DNA from: Trichoderma breve | Lineage: Eukaryota; Ascomycota; Sordariomycetes; Hypocreales; Hypocreaceae | Direction: 5' to 3' | Assembly (NCBI RefSeq): GCF_028502605.1 | Contig: NC_079232.1 | Coordinates: forward strand, 1,240,001 to 1,304,000 | DNA: 64,000 bases | Part shown: positions 49,837 to 61,534 of the stretch, in pieces | Layout: every line of letters begins with the position of its first letter | Numbering within the stretch: position 1 is the first letter of the stretch | Notes under the pieces: model-generated | Databases searched by the model: none | The model's input: only the letters and a program-made list of their open reading frames with translations | What the model was told of the DNA's origin: nothing | Program-made: the position numbers and the translations under genes

Positions 49837-52160
49837 ATGTCTTCGCCGTCAAGAAGCGGGTTAGCCCCCGATCCCGTCGCAATGTCATCCTCGCCCAGTC
49901 AGCGGCCGTTCTCGTCATCTCTGCCCCGAGAAGAAGTCACTGCCCGACTTGCCGAGCCGGTGCGATCTTCGTCGCCCATGATGAGAAGCGGTTCGCCTCG
50001 TCCCGGATTCGCAAAGCCTGAAGGCGGCGCGCTTGGCGAGGGCTCAAGCTTCGCCCAAGGTCCTGGTGTATCTGCTCTGGCCGCGGCCTTGTCCGACTCC
50101 CTGGGCCAAACGCCGCCGCGACATGGCACTCCTCCAGCCCGCGTCAGCACACCGCCGGTCCGTCCGCTGTCTCCCTCCGGCCTTGGCCGCTCTGCCACAC
50201 CGACAAACTACGGCTCCTTTGACTCGAGAGGCCGCCCTGGTGCGGAGAGCACGGTGCCCTTTGAGGATCCGGAGATCATCAAGAGGCATCTGGTGCAGCC
50301 CAGCGAGATGGATAACCCCACGTCAGAGGCGTCATCAGAAACTGGCAAGGGCAAGCAGACGGCCGATTTCGGATTTGGTACTACCGGTCTGCACGAGGAC
50401 GAGTTTTCGAGTCTGCGTCTGCAAGGTGGGGATGTGACACGGGGGATCTACAAGTGGACCGAGCAGGCAGAGGCCAGAACGAGAATGCAGCGAAGTAAGA
50501 GTTTCGATCATTCTAGGCCTGAGCCTGAAAACGACACCCTCGACATCAACTCCATCAAGGTGCCGGGTGGTTTCCGAAGGAATCATCTTCGAAGAAACGT
50601 CATCAGCCCTTCTGGACACCATGAGGATGGTTTCGGAGGTGCTGATTCCCCTGGCAGCAACCGACCACTGTTCACCTCAAGCTTTCTCGAATTCCTGTCT
50701 ATATACGGCCATTTTGCCGGTGAAGAGCTAGAAGAAGATGACGAGGTCCTCGGCCCCAACGAATACTTCCAATCTGGCGAGGATAATGGTGAGGAAGAAG
50801 ACGAGGAGCCCATGGAAGACAGCGCGCTGTTGGGTCCTTCGAAAAAGAAGCGCAGGAGAAAGGTGCGTGGTGGCAGCGGCCAGAACAGCCAGATGAACGC
50901 TGCTCTGCTGCTGCTCAAGTCCTTTGTCGGAACCGGCGTCTTGTTCTTGCCGCGTGCCTACCTCAACGGTGGCATGCTCTTTAGCAACCTCGTTCTCCTC
51001 GGCGTCGCCCTGCTGAGTTACTACTGCTTCGTTCTCTTGGTCACAACGCGACTCAAGGTGGAGGGCTCGTTTGGTGACATGGGTGGTATTCTGTACGGAA
51101 AGTGGATGCGAGCCGTCATTCTGGCTTCCATCGTTCTCAGCCAGGTCGGATTCGTTGCTGCCTACATTGTGTTTACCTCGGAAAACTTGCAAGCCTTTAT
51201 CTTGGCCGTGACGGATTGCCGGACATCGATCAGCATCCCCATGTTGATTCTCATGCAGATGGTTGTCTTCCTGCCCTTTTCCCTGTTGCGAGATATCGGC
51301 AAGCTTGGATTCACGGCCCTGATTGCCGACGCCTTCATCCTGATTGGACTTGCATACCTTTTCTACTACGACGTTCTGACTCTTGCCGCCGAAGGCCTTG
51401 CCGACATCATCATGTTTAACCAGCGGGACTGGACGCTCTTCATTGGAACGGCCATCTTTACCTTTGAAGGCATTGGTCTCATTATCCCCATCCAGGAATC
51501 GATGAAGCAGCCGGAAAAGTTCCCCAAAGTCATGTTCCTCGTTATGATCATCATTACCGTCCTCTTTACAGTCATGGGTGCCATTTCCTACGCCGCGTAC
51601 GGCTCCAAGACGCAGACCGTCGTTCTCCTCAACCTGCCGCAAGACAACCGCATGGTCAATGTGGTGCAACTCCTCTACTCGATGGCCATTCTGTTGTCGA
51701 CGCCGCTGCAGGTCTTCCCCGCCATCCGTATCGTCGAAACCGAGCTGTTTACTAGGAGCGGCAAGTACAACCCCTGGATCAAGTGGCAAAAGAACATCTT
51801 CCGCTTCTTCGTCGTCATGTTGTGTGCTGCCATTGCCTGGGGCGGCGCCGACAACCTCGACAAGTTTGTTGCGCTCGTGGGCAACTTTGCCTGCATTCCG
51901 TTGGTCTACATTTATCCTGTGAGTACCATTCATTTCATCTTCTTGTATCTGCTGTATAAAGATGGTTTACTGACTTTGCTTTGCCATAGCCCCTGCTCCA
52001 CTACAAGGCAGTTGCGCGAAGCAGGCTTTGGAGGTGGTCTGACATTGGACTGTGTATCTTTGGCTTTATCGCCATGGCCTATACCACTAGCTTGACTGTC
52101 ATGAGCTGGGCCAACTCGGAACCCAAGGCTCCCGGATACTGTGACCGAAGGGGCCCATAA
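49837..52160 (+). CDS. Vacuolar amino acid transporter, Avt3/Avt4-like, 750 aa
   Basis: Two exons: 49837-51918 and 51990-52160, intron 71 nt. The N-terminal 340 residues are polar, Ser/Pro-rich and acidic (cytosolic), as usual for Avt3/Avt4. The AAAP-family membrane domain begins near QMNAALLLLKSFVGTGVLFL, the signature first helix with its unwound GTG, and has about 11 helices. These include ALIADAFILIGLAYLFYY and TAIFTFEGIGLIIPIQESM. The second exon supplies the last helix and the tail LLHYKAVARSR...DRRGP. Avt3 and Avt4 export neutral and basic amino acids from the vacuole. The start is the first ATG of the long frame. Identity at family level is strong; Avt3 versus Avt4 is not resolved. 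Confidence 0.92.
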
Positions 52161-53003
52161 ATTTGGATGGTGCTGATGCAGAGGGAGAAGAGACCTTCAC
52201 ATACTTAAGTAGTGGTTGATAAAGTATTTACTTTGTGTTTTTTTCGGATGTTTTACTAGGGCTTTGGATTACTAGGACGAGGGATTGGGCTTGGACAACC
52301 ACATATTCAGATTGAAAGGACATGTATAGAGGAGGACGATTCATTTTGTGTAATTACATGTGGGCCATTGGGTAACTTGCGATAGAGGGTGACCGTACAG
52401 ATACAGAGGGGGAGCGATTGGCAGCATATTCAGTGTTTTTTCGTTTAATACATACATTAGGGATCAATTAATTTGGGAGCCTGTTTGTGCCTACCTGTCT
52501 ATGCTGGTGAAGTTATGAATAGGCAGCCTTCCATCCACCCAACTAGATGCAATTGATTGGTGAGGTAGGTAACCTCACAGCTACTAAATTGTAACTGTGG
52601 CAAGCCATACAATGAATGCAGGAAGTCGCATGTGACTAGATGACATCAACAGTCAGCATCACATGCGATGGGCATGGATTGGATTCAAGTTGAAAAAAGC
52701 ACCTACTGATTTCGATACCTTTGAATCGTCATCCATGGATTCTCTCCCTGTAGCCGCCCAGCCTAGCGCCGTGGGGCCGCTCCGTAGTGGAGATGGGGAA
52801 CGCTGAGCCGGAGCATGGGATTCAACTAAAAAAACAAAAGCCCGCATTCTCGGTCTCCGAGACTCTTCTGACCTGCATCCATGCTAATAATGGAGAGCTG
52901 CTAATTGGGCGGGATTACTGACTGCATACGGCAGATCTGATCTCTCTTTCTCCGGATCAACCAGCATGTCGAGCGCTGGTCTTTGTCTTTACCCGTCGCC
53001 AGC
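52161..53003. other. Intergenic between the Avt gene and aim32
   Basis: The left half is probably Avt 3' UTR and terminator. The right half holds the aim32 promoter. No supported gene. Confidence 0.5.
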
Positions 53004-54243
53004 ATGTCGTTGCGCATGCCTCTCTGTGTCCATGCGCATGTTTTTGTCTATATGCCGTTGAGGCCGACGACGACGCTGAGGTTGCCGCGCCAATTCAGCA
53101 CCAAAGCCAGGATCGGAGTTCAACACAGCATTGCCCCAGCGATACCATCAAGACGAAGAAGCCTCACCTCGAAATCTTCGCGCCCGCATCCTCCCCCGCC
53201 GTTTCCCACCGTCTCGACCTGTCCGTCGCCGACATGCGGTTGCGCCGACACGCCAGCCATGCCGGACGGGCTGGAGATTGACCGGGAGAACCCGCTCAAC
53301 GGCGTCATGGCCGGGTACGCTGAGCACGTCGTCGTGTGCACGGGTAAAGACGACTGGGTGTCCAAGATTGAGGACGAGAACAGCGGCGACAATCTTGCGG
53401 CGGATCTGAAGGAGCTGTTTGGGAGAGGGGGCAAGTATACGGATGTAAGTGGGACATGAGAAGAAACCCCTTTGTGGGAATACTGAGACATGAAGTGAAA
53501 CCTATAAGCTAATGATTTGCTACGTGCAGCCGTTCCATCACATCTCCGTCATCAATTCCTCCTTTCCGAGCTCGGTGCCTCCCCGAAAGGAGATTCAGTC
53601 GACGTCGGTTTACTTGCTGCCCAGTTTCAAGTACGTGCCTTTCTTGCCGCGCGTGTCCTTTGACAGCGTCAAGGCACTCGCAAAGGGATTTCTGTTACCC
53701 GAGAAGCTACACCCAGCACACGCCGGGCTGTCACCCGTGCATCGCGACAGACTGACTCGAAAGGAGGCTTTTCAGGGCTTGTTGCCCGGCGTACAGGACG
53801 TGAAGGATATCCTAGTGCTGATATGTGGGCACGGCGGGAGAGATATGCGGTGCGGCGCCATGGGACCCGTGCTGAGAGACGAGTTTGAAGACAAGCTCGA
53901 GAGGCAAGGGTTCAACGTTGCGAGCGAAGCCGTTCAGATCGGGAGTCTGGATGGAAATCTGGAGAGGGTAGAGGGGAGCAGCAACGACAAGGTGGCCAGG
54001 GTTGGCCTGATTAGCCATATCGGAGGTCACAAGTTTGCGGGCAACGTGATCATCTACATTCCGCCTGGACATACGACCGCGGGGGGCGAGAAGCACCCAT
54101 TGGCAGGCTATGGGATCTGGTATGGGAGGGTAGAGCCGAAACATGTGGAGGGCATTGTGGGAGAGACGGTGATGGGGGGCCGAGTTGTGGAGGACAAGTT
54201 CCGCGGGGGGATCGATGCGCATCGACGGATCCTGCGGCTGTGA
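53004..54243 (+). CDS. aim32: Aim32-like mitochondrial thioredoxin-fold ferredoxin, up to 384 aa
   Basis: Two exons: 53004-53444 and 53530-54243. Three in-frame ATGs compete (53004, 53016, 53052). The last gives MPLRPTTTLRLPRQFSTKAR, a good mitochondrial presequence and perhaps the true start (368 aa). A cysteine cluster, CPSPTCGC, lies before the conserved block EIDRENPLNGVMAGYAEHV. The ferredoxin-like domain has CGHGGRDMRCGAMGP and HIGGHKFAGNVIIYIP. These supply the two cysteines and the histidines that ligate a 2Fe-2S cluster in Aim32. Yeast Aim32 acts in the matrix and intermembrane space in redox quality control of thiol proteins. The match of both motifs is clear. The N-terminal start is uncertain. 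Confidence 0.87.
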
Positions 54244-55026
54244 CGGCGTTGATCCATTGGATATCGAATAGACACAGATATACACACATTACTAGTATAT
54301 ATACCAATGCAAAAAGAACCATCAGACCACTTTGTAGTTTTGACATTCCGTGGCCGGGAAAGGAAAGGCAAAAACGTGGCGGAATCGGTGGTTCACATGT
54401 TCACATGCCTCAACGCAACGTGCAACATTATTAGACTCGGAGCGCAGATGCAGCCATTCCGGTTGCATTCCTTCAACTGGATTGATTGGCCATTGGCTCC
54501 CGCAAGTTGCTGCGCTACCCCAGCTTGCCCAGCTCCTCGGCATTCCCGCCAACCGTCTCCCGGAATCAGTTACACCAACTAAACACCCCGTATTTGCCGC
54601 TTGGCAGAATCCATCACGGAAGGGAATCTCACCTTGTGCAGCGCAGCCATTACGACCTACAGTAGAACCCGGGCTTACAGCGCAGCGAAGGGGGACCCTC
54701 GTGCCGACCCACACTGAACTGCCCGTGCATCAGGTTGATTGATGACTGCATGCATCGACCGCAAGGCGTTTAGGGGTTTTCGACGGCCGGGCGAATAGTG
54801 CCGTCTGGAGTATGTATATAAGCTGCCGGATTCGGCCTCTGCCAGCACGAAGGACCGATTCGGGAGTTTGTTCTCTGCGAGCTACAAAAGATAAAGATAA
54901 AGAGAGCAGACGCAATCAATCATTTGCTCTTTTTCTTTGACATTGTTCACCGATAAGGAAGAGAGAGCGGGAAAAGACGAATCGGAAGAAAGAATCCCCA
55001 AAGAGAACCTACCGCAATCAATCAAG
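54244..55026. other. Intergenic between aim32 and the Ig-like protein gene
   Basis: No credible ORF. A TATATAAG box lies at 54815-54822, about 205 bp upstream of the next start codon. Confidence 0.5.
54815..54822 (+). promoter_or_regulatory. TATA box of the downstream Ig-like protein gene
   Basis: TATATAAG on the plus strand, 205 bp upstream of the ATG at 55027. A strong TATA match suggests a regulated promoter. The long leader between them is purine-rich and has no ATG that I noticed. Confidence 0.5.
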
Positions 55027-55554
55027 ATGCCTTCTTCTTCAGACCCCCTCGCCGGCCTCAACGTCTCCATCAGCCAGGGCAGCACCACGCCGCCCACCAT
55101 CGTCGCCACCGTCAAGAACAACAACCCGCACCTCGTCACCATCGCCGCCTACCAGTCGCCCTTTGACGGCCTCATCCTCGAGACGGGCAACCTGTCCATC
55201 GTCCCCGGCGGCGCGGCCTCCGACGGCAACGACAGCGACAACAGCAGCAGCACTTCCGCCTCCAAGCCGCTCTCCTACCCGACCATCGCCCTCAAGCGCG
55301 CCTGGCCGCCCCCCAGCGACAGCCTCGTGACGCTCGGCCCGGGCGAGAGCCGCACCGCCGAGATTGTCATCCGCCACCCGGTGCCGGTGCGTCAGCTGGG
55401 CAGCTCGGCGACGGTCAAGCTGAGCGGCCACTGGATGTCCGTGTGGAAGAGGGCCAAGGAGGAGATTGGCGATGCCGACTGGGACGATGTGTCTAACCCG
55501 GATGAGTTTTCGGGCGTGTACGAGTCCAACAGCCTGGAGATTCTGATTGCGTGA
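55027..55554 (+). CDS. Intracellular Ig-like protein related to deuterolysin propeptides, 175 aa
   Basis: Single exon with strongly C-biased third positions, suggesting good expression. There is no signal peptide. The pattern GLNVSISQ, TIVATVKNNNPHLVTIAAYQSPFD, YPTIALKRAWPPPSDSLV, LGPGESRTAEIVI, SATVKLSGHW is a series of beta strands. By eye it matches the fold of fungal deuterolysin (M35) propeptides, where LxPGES is also typical. The metallopeptidase domain with its HExxH motif is absent. An Asp/Ser-rich loop (SDGNDSDNSSSTS) is inserted in the middle. The C-terminus is acidic. This is a conserved-looking fungal protein of unknown role. The relation to the propeptide is inference from pattern only. 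Confidence 0.72.
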   Translation: MPSSSDPLAGLNVSISQGSTTPPTIVATVKNNNPHLVTIAAYQSPFDGLILETGNLSIVPGGAASDGNDSDNSSSTSASKPLSYPTIALKRAWPPPSDSLVTLGPGESRTAEIVIRHPVPVRQLGSSATVKLSGHWMSVWKRAKEEIGDADWDDVSNPDEFSGVYESNSLEILIA

Positions 55555-55929
55555 TTGTCATTGATGACGACCTTTGTGCGACTTTTGAGATTTTGTATGC
55601 ATTGCGCTTGTTTGGGATGGCGACACGGCGTTTTATCTCTTTGCTTTGCTTTGCATTTTTATCTTGTTGATTTTGGGGGAAGCATATTATATCGGTGAAT
55701 CTTATAAGGTGGTTGATGGGATCCGGTCATTCACTTACACAGAAGGGACAGAGTCGGGACGCAGGCTAAACACGTGACTCGCCTGCAACCTTTTTTTCGT
55801 TGTCTGATTTTCACTACTTGATGAAGCTTCTCTGTACGGCAAACAATTCGTTAGTTGAGCAAAATTCAATTGAATACATTACATCTCATATTTATAATAT
55901 TGGCGTTTTTCAATTGACAATTCCCTCCA
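55555..55929. other. Intergenic between the Ig-like protein gene and cyc2
   Basis: 375 bp. T-rich 3' flank on the left; an AT-rich segment near 55860-55920 on the right is the likely cyc2 promoter. No ORF of note. Confidence 0.5.
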
Positions 55930-57231
55930 ATGTCAAGCCGGAGAGCCGTTCTTTCGGCAGCAAGACTCGACCACTTTCATCTCAAAACGTCTCAGTCTCT
56001 CATAAGCGCCTTTTCAACAACGGCGAGAACAGCATCACCATCTACACGATGCCTCCGCCAATATTCCACCGCTTCTCAATCTCAATCTCACTCCCGTCCC
56101 GTTAAAAAATCACGCAAAATCCCCATCTTCATCACCACAGCCATCCTCGGCGGCACCATCTACTACTTCTCCTCACCCTCTAAACCCACCCTCCTCAACT
56201 CAGAAACCTTCATCCCCTACACAATAACCTCCCGAGAAGCCATTTCCCCAACATCATTCATCTTCACAATCTCGCCTCACACTCCAAATCCTTCTCTCCC
56301 GTATCTCACCCCTTCTACATCCTCGTGGCGCTACCCCCTCTGGTCCGTCGAGTTCAAGCAGCCCCAAGTCCAAATCGCCCGCCACTACACGCCTCTGCCT
56401 CCCCAAGAGTCTGAGGACCCGGCTGATGGATCTCTACGCTTCTACGTGCGCGCCATAGGAGGCGGCGAAATGTCGACTTACCTCAGCCGCCTCGGCGTCG
56501 GCCACGATGTCTGGCTGAGAGGACCTCACGTAGGCTTCGACGTCACGGCGAGGCTCGGCGCCATGGACAATATCGTCTTCCTCGCTGGCGGCACGGGCGT
56601 CGTCCCAGCTATGCAAGTCGCCAAGGCAGTGTTGGAGAAGAACCCGGATGCACAAGTAAATCTCCTCTGGGCGATACGCAAGAGGGGGGAGCTGCAGCGG
56701 GTCAGCGGCCCGGTGCGGCAACAGCCCTCGTGGTGGCAGTTTTGGGTTACGAATAGTAGCGAGCCGGTGGAATTGCATTCCCAGCTGCAGGATCCTAGCC
56801 CAATAGCAACGCAGCTGAGGGATATGAAGACGACGTATGGCCAACGACTGCGAATACAAGTCGCCATTGACGAGGAGCAGACGCAGTTCCGTGAGGCTGA
56901 TCTTCAAAACGCCATCTCAGGGGCACAAGACCGACGTCTCTTAGCCAACCGTTCTATTACAGGCTCCGGATGCCGTCTACACGACTCAGCATTGTTAGAA
57001 TTGACGTCCGAGTTTGAGACTCCCGCCTCGGTAGACGATTGTAAATGCGGGCATGGAGCTGGGAAAAACCTCTTCATGGTTTCAGGCCCGGATGGCTTCA
57101 TTGCTCACTATGCTGGATCCAAAAGATGGCTCGGTGGCCAGCAGGTTCAAGGGCCGGTGGGCGGCGTAGCAGCTCAACTTCAGAGAAGATACCCGAGCTT
57201 GGCAGACGACTGGCTCGTCCTGAAGCTCTAG
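55930..57231 (+). CDS. cyc2: Mitochondrial FAD oxidoreductase Cyc2-like, 433 aa
   Basis: Single exon. The N-terminus is rich in Arg, Ser and Thr with no acidic residues, a mitochondrial presequence. It is followed by one membrane helix (KIPIFITTAILGGTIYYF, about 65-82). The FAD domain has RHYTPLP, the flavin-binding RxYT motif of ferredoxin/cytochrome b5 reductase-type enzymes. The NAD(P)-binding part has FLAGGTGVVPAMQVAKA and near the end FMVSGPDGFIAHY. The length and layout match yeast Cyc2, an inner-membrane flavoprotein facing the intermembrane space. Cyc2 keeps apocytochrome c and heme reduced for cytochrome c heme lyase. It also resembles cytochrome b5 reductases in general, so orthology is likely but not proved. 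A CDCK/CGH stretch near residue 373 is unusual. Confidence 0.83.
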   Translation: MSSRRAVLSAARLDHFHLKTSQSLISAFSTTARTASPSTRCLRQYSTASQSQSHSRPVKKSRKIPIFITTAILGGTIYYFSSPSKPTLLNSETFIPYTITSREAISPTSFIFTISPHTPNPSLPYLTPSTSSWRYPLWSVEFKQPQVQIARHYTPLPPQESEDPADGSLRFYVRAIGGGEMSTYLSRLGVGHDVWLRGPHVGFDVTARLGAMDNIVFLAGGTGVVPAMQVAKAVLEKNPDAQVNLLWAIRKRGELQRVSGPVRQQPSWWQFWVTNSSEPVELHSQLQDPSPIATQLRDMKTTYGQRLRIQVAIDEEQTQFREADLQNAISGAQDRRLLANRSITGSGCRLHDSALLELTSEFETPASVDDCKCGHGAGKNLFMVSGPDGFIAHYAGSKRWLGGQQVQGPVGGVAAQLQRRYPSLADDWLVLKL

Positions 57232-57466
57232 CCAGGTATATACGTAGAATATAGCAAAAAGAACATGTAGAATAGCCAAAGAAAGCTCAAGATATAGATC
57301 TGTTAAAACATCACCATTTATTGAATCCCCTTGTTCCCTCTGAGCGTGGAATAACAACAAAAAAACAGCAACCTCTATTTGCACGTCGCATATATATATG
57401 CAACACATAACAAAATCGCTAACTCGCCAATACGCCCCCTATACACCTGCAAAACTATAGCTCAAA

Positions 57467-60400
57467 TCACCTATTCTGCACCTTTCTATATGATGGTGGC
57501 TTCATCGTCCTGCTTATTAGCTTTCCTGCATACGGCGGAATTAGAGAGATAGATCCAATGGCCAAAACACGCCAGACGAATCCCCTATTGAGAAAAAACA
57601 AACTCATATTAGCCTTCAGTCCAAAAAGGGTGGCAACGACCCGAATGTATGAAAGAAGGAACAAGGCTCACCAAGTAATTAAAAATGCAAGGTCAAAGTA
57701 GTCGCCCAGGAAAGGCATCGATCCAATGTAAAAGATAAATGTCCCCACAATGCTTATAATCATCAGAGGATGCCACGTCGTGATTTCAATCGCCACCATG
57801 AGAAGCTCGTTGAGCACCAGCACCGTGTAACTGACTGACACCATTCTCTTGCTGTCTACCTCGGTCAGGATCTGCGAGAGGCCCTGGATCATGCCGCCCT
57901 GGTAGATGGACACAAGAACCCAGACGAAGAATGTGCGGTAGGACAGGGACCGGCCAGAGGTGAGTTCCTTATAGAGCTCAGGGTAGAGGTTCGCCAGGTC
58001 TTCGTCTACGTCCTTGTCTAGTACCAGAGATAGGACGGGCGCCGCCGTGTAGACGGTGGCATAACCAACCATGAGCCAGTTCTGTGCCACACGTTAGTTA
58101 AAGAACAAACAAACGAACAAATAATTTTGCAAATCCCATGCTTCACGTACCTTGTACAAGCCTTCAGGCTCAAACTTCAGAGCTATACTATACATAGTTT
58201 GACAAACGGCGATGATGAGTCCACGATGAATGACAAACTGAGCCAGCTTTGCGCTGCGCTTGTAGCTGTTCCGCCCATGCCAAACCAGCAACTTGACCAA
58301 GTGACAAAACTGCTCAATCGAAAAGTCTGCTGCCAAACTGGCCTGGCGACCCTCCTTGCCGACGATTCCGACTCCCACATCAGCGGCCTGGATCATGGAA
58401 ACGTCGTTGCCACCATCACCAATACAGCACACTCGCTTCTTTGTATATTCACGAATGAGTTTTGCAACCTCGGCCTTTTGGGTCGGTGAGCATCGACAAG
58501 CCACCACAGTAGGCAAGAGAACAGCAATAGAGATGAATTCGATGCGGAAGTGCGTCAGAAAGAGCGCCAGGCTCTCTCCGTCAATCAGTAGGCAGGCGTC
58601 AGTTTTGCTCCGCAAAAAGTCCAGATGCTCCTGGGCATTGTCCTTCCTGTTGAGCTTTGCGACGGTGTAAATGTACTGGCCTCGAGCAACCAGCTTGGAG
58701 CTTATGGCAACACATCTTGCCGTCTCAACCTTGTCGCCCGTTAGCATCCAAATTTTGATACCGGCATTTCTCAGCAGTTCCAGCGAGGGCTTGACGTCTT
58801 TCTGAAGCTTATCCTCTACGCCCGTCACGCCCAGCAGCTCCAGGTCGCTCTCGAGGTAGCGTGAGACGACCCGCTGCATCCCGGCATCTCGTCCCGTGAT
58901 GGAAAGTGAGGCTTCGTGATATTGAGAGGCAAACTCCTGATACTGCTGATGAGAGAGCTTCTTCCGTCCGACGACAAGAGTTCGCAGTCCCTCACGTGCC
59001 ATGTTGGCCGTCTCCTCATCGAGCCAGTCGTTTGCCGCCACAATTGAGCTCATAACAGTGTCTGCACCCTTTTGATAGAACCAGATTTCGCCGTTGCCGA
59101 GAGCAGGGTTGGCGTGCACGTTGTCGAGAAATTGGACTACGATTCCCATGCGTTTGCCTTCGGATGTAAACGGAAAGACGTCAAGGATCCGTACTTTGAC
59201 AACAGGCTTTCCAGTCTCAGTGGATTCCAAAACCATTCCTTTGCGGTCACGGTACGATAACTTTAGTCCCACAGATTCAGTCCACCTCACAATAGCAATC
59301 TCATCTGGGGAAGATGCCTGGTACGAGGTTACCTCCTTGCCGTCTTCAATTTCTGATGTCGGTGTCACATTGTGGCAGAGCGCAAGAGCAAGCACAACAT
59401 CCCGTACACGAGACCCGATTTCTCGACGTGTGCGAGTGGCCCCTATGTTAACGGTATTAGACATGGCTGAAGAAGGAGTAATGAGTGTGCCGTGAGATGA
59501 TGGGTCGGTGGTGGGCTGGACATAAAAGGCCTGGCGGACATAGGAGGTGACTTCATCCATAGCTTCATTGGCGTATGAAACGGTTCCGACATGAATCTTC
59601 TTCATTTCCATGTCATTCTGGGTCAATGTGCCAGTTTTGTCGCTCAGCAAGTACTCGATCCGTCCTAGATCCTCTGGAATAGTGCTTGTACGCACAACCG
59701 CCCCTGGAATGCCTGGATCTCGTTGGATGAATCGTGAAAAGGCGCTCTTGCCCAGATCTAAGTTTACTCGCAAGCTGATTGGCACAATGGTCGAAAACAA
59801 GACAAGGAATCGCATGATCTTGATGTACCAAGCGTTTTCGCCACTCTTTTCGAAGCCCTCAAGGGCGACGAGTATGACGGATAGGGCCAGCGTGAGAGCA
59901 CAGAGGATCTTGGTCAGAGAGTTGATCTCATATTCCAAGAGGCCAGTTTTTGAACGAGAAGGAGAGGTGGAAAGCGCGGATCGGGTCTGCGGGCCGGTGT
60001 ACAGTATGACTGCAAAGGTAGTGCCCTGAGAGGCAATGACAGTATTGGCCCAAGCGGTGTTATCAATGGACAACGCTGCTGATCTGGCATCGTTGCTCAT
60101 TTCGCCGTCCGACGTGACTTGCTGGCTGGTTGCCGCCTGTCTGGTAGCCATCAACTCGACCGTTCCAACAAACTCGTTAACCTTCTTGTCTGGCTTGCCG
60201 GCTGTGATGCGAAGGCGGACAAATTCTTCCAGAGCAATACCCTGAGTAAGCGGAGACGCCAATCTCAGTTTCCAATCCGTCTCTCCGTCCAATTGGTCGG
60301 TCCTGATGAATGTTTCTCCAGAGGGGCCCTTGCTCGCTTCGTCGTCTTGGGATGCCGGTGCTTCGGGCGCTTTGCCCTTGGCACTGGAGCTAGACTCCCC

Positions 60401-61534
60401 TTCTTCGAATGCGAGAAGCGTCTCCTCTTCCTCCTCTTCGACGGGTTCAGTGGATGAGTCAACCGTAGTTCCCTCTGTTGAGTGACACTGTAGAATAACG
60501 ACGTCTGCTGGCACTCTTTGGCCTTTGGTAAGCTTGAGAACGTCACCCACGCGCAAATCCTTTGACTTTCGGCTGATTTCCTGAACAACTGAAGTGGGTT
60601 GTTCCCCATCCTCTTGGATATCGGTAAGGTCATGGCGCCCGGCTTGCGACTTTCGGCCCTTGCGCCCGACTGTCTCTGATTTTAGTGGTTTGCGCGGTCT
60701 TGAACTCTTTGCGTAATTTCCAGGTTCCGTAAACTGTAGTACATGATATTCTTCGGAATTTGCTTCATTGTCCCTTCGCCGTCTATCGATATCGTCGTAG
60801 GCTTCCTTTCCCATAGTGATACAAAGAACAAAGGCGAGTGGGGCAATGTACGTAGACAAATAGCCGATTCGGAGGGCTGGTATCACTTGGGATAGCGCAA
60901 CCAGCAAAAAGTACATGTTGAAGAAGAATGAGAACTCGTTGTATAGTGTTATCGGCAGGAAGGTGATTGCCGTATACTTGGCATTGGAGACGATGTTGGT
61001 CGGGAATCGAGACGCTTGGATGGAGCCCACGGCGACCATTCGAGAAGACAATGGGTCGTCATCCTCAGCCTGCTCTTCTGCTTCCCTGTCATCGGGCTTC
61101 TTTCGCGAAAAGAAGCTAAGTAGTCGTATGCCGGAGCTTAGACGTCCGGATGTAGGTGGTTTTCGACTCTGCGAGCCCTGATCGCCCAGTAAGGGCGCAT
61201 TGTCCTCTCCATTTCCACCTCCTTCAGACCAATGGAGCCGAGAGCTGTGCTCGTCATGGTCTTCTATTAAGTCTTGTTCTTGCTCGTTTGAGTCTTGGCG
61301 ATTCCGACCGAGGTCTCCATATCCACTATCTCGCTTTGTGCGCCGCAGCCCACCCATACGCAAGTTCCTTAGAGCTATTCTGGAAGCCCTCTGTTCTTCT
61401 ACCGGATGGTTCTGTTGCACTTCACGTGCTGGCTCTGTTGAAATGGGGTCGAGCTCTTGGATGTCAAGATCGAGATCGGAGTCGGAATCGTTTGACGGAG
61501 ACTCGGGCGACTGGTATGAGGGTGAAGGAGGCAT
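57467..61534 (-). CDS. neo1: P4-type phospholipid flippase Neo1, 1303 aa
   Basis: Three exons: 61534-58151, 58081-57672 and 57584-57467. The N-terminal 160 residues are polar. The P4-ATPase core follows: FPTNIVSNAKYTAITFLP; actuator motif DQLDGETDWKLR; PISLRVNLDLGKS, characteristic of the Neo1/ATP9 group; phosphorylation site DKTGTLT with Asp near residue 631; nucleotide domain with KGADTVM; and hinge LTGDKVETA and GDGGNDVSMIQ. About ten membrane helices are present. An acidic, Ser/Glu-rich insert sits in the actuator loop (EEEEEETLLAFEEGE). Neo1 flips phosphatidylserine and phosphatidylethanolamine at Golgi and endosomes, and needs no Cdc50 partner. The last exon restores FVWRVLAIGSISLIPPYAGK. 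Identity is strong. Confidence 0.95.

Noticed and set aside
50728..51933. 401-codon frame on the minus strand
   Set aside because: It is the antisense shadow of the Avt3/4 transporter; its composition is the reverse image of membrane helices.
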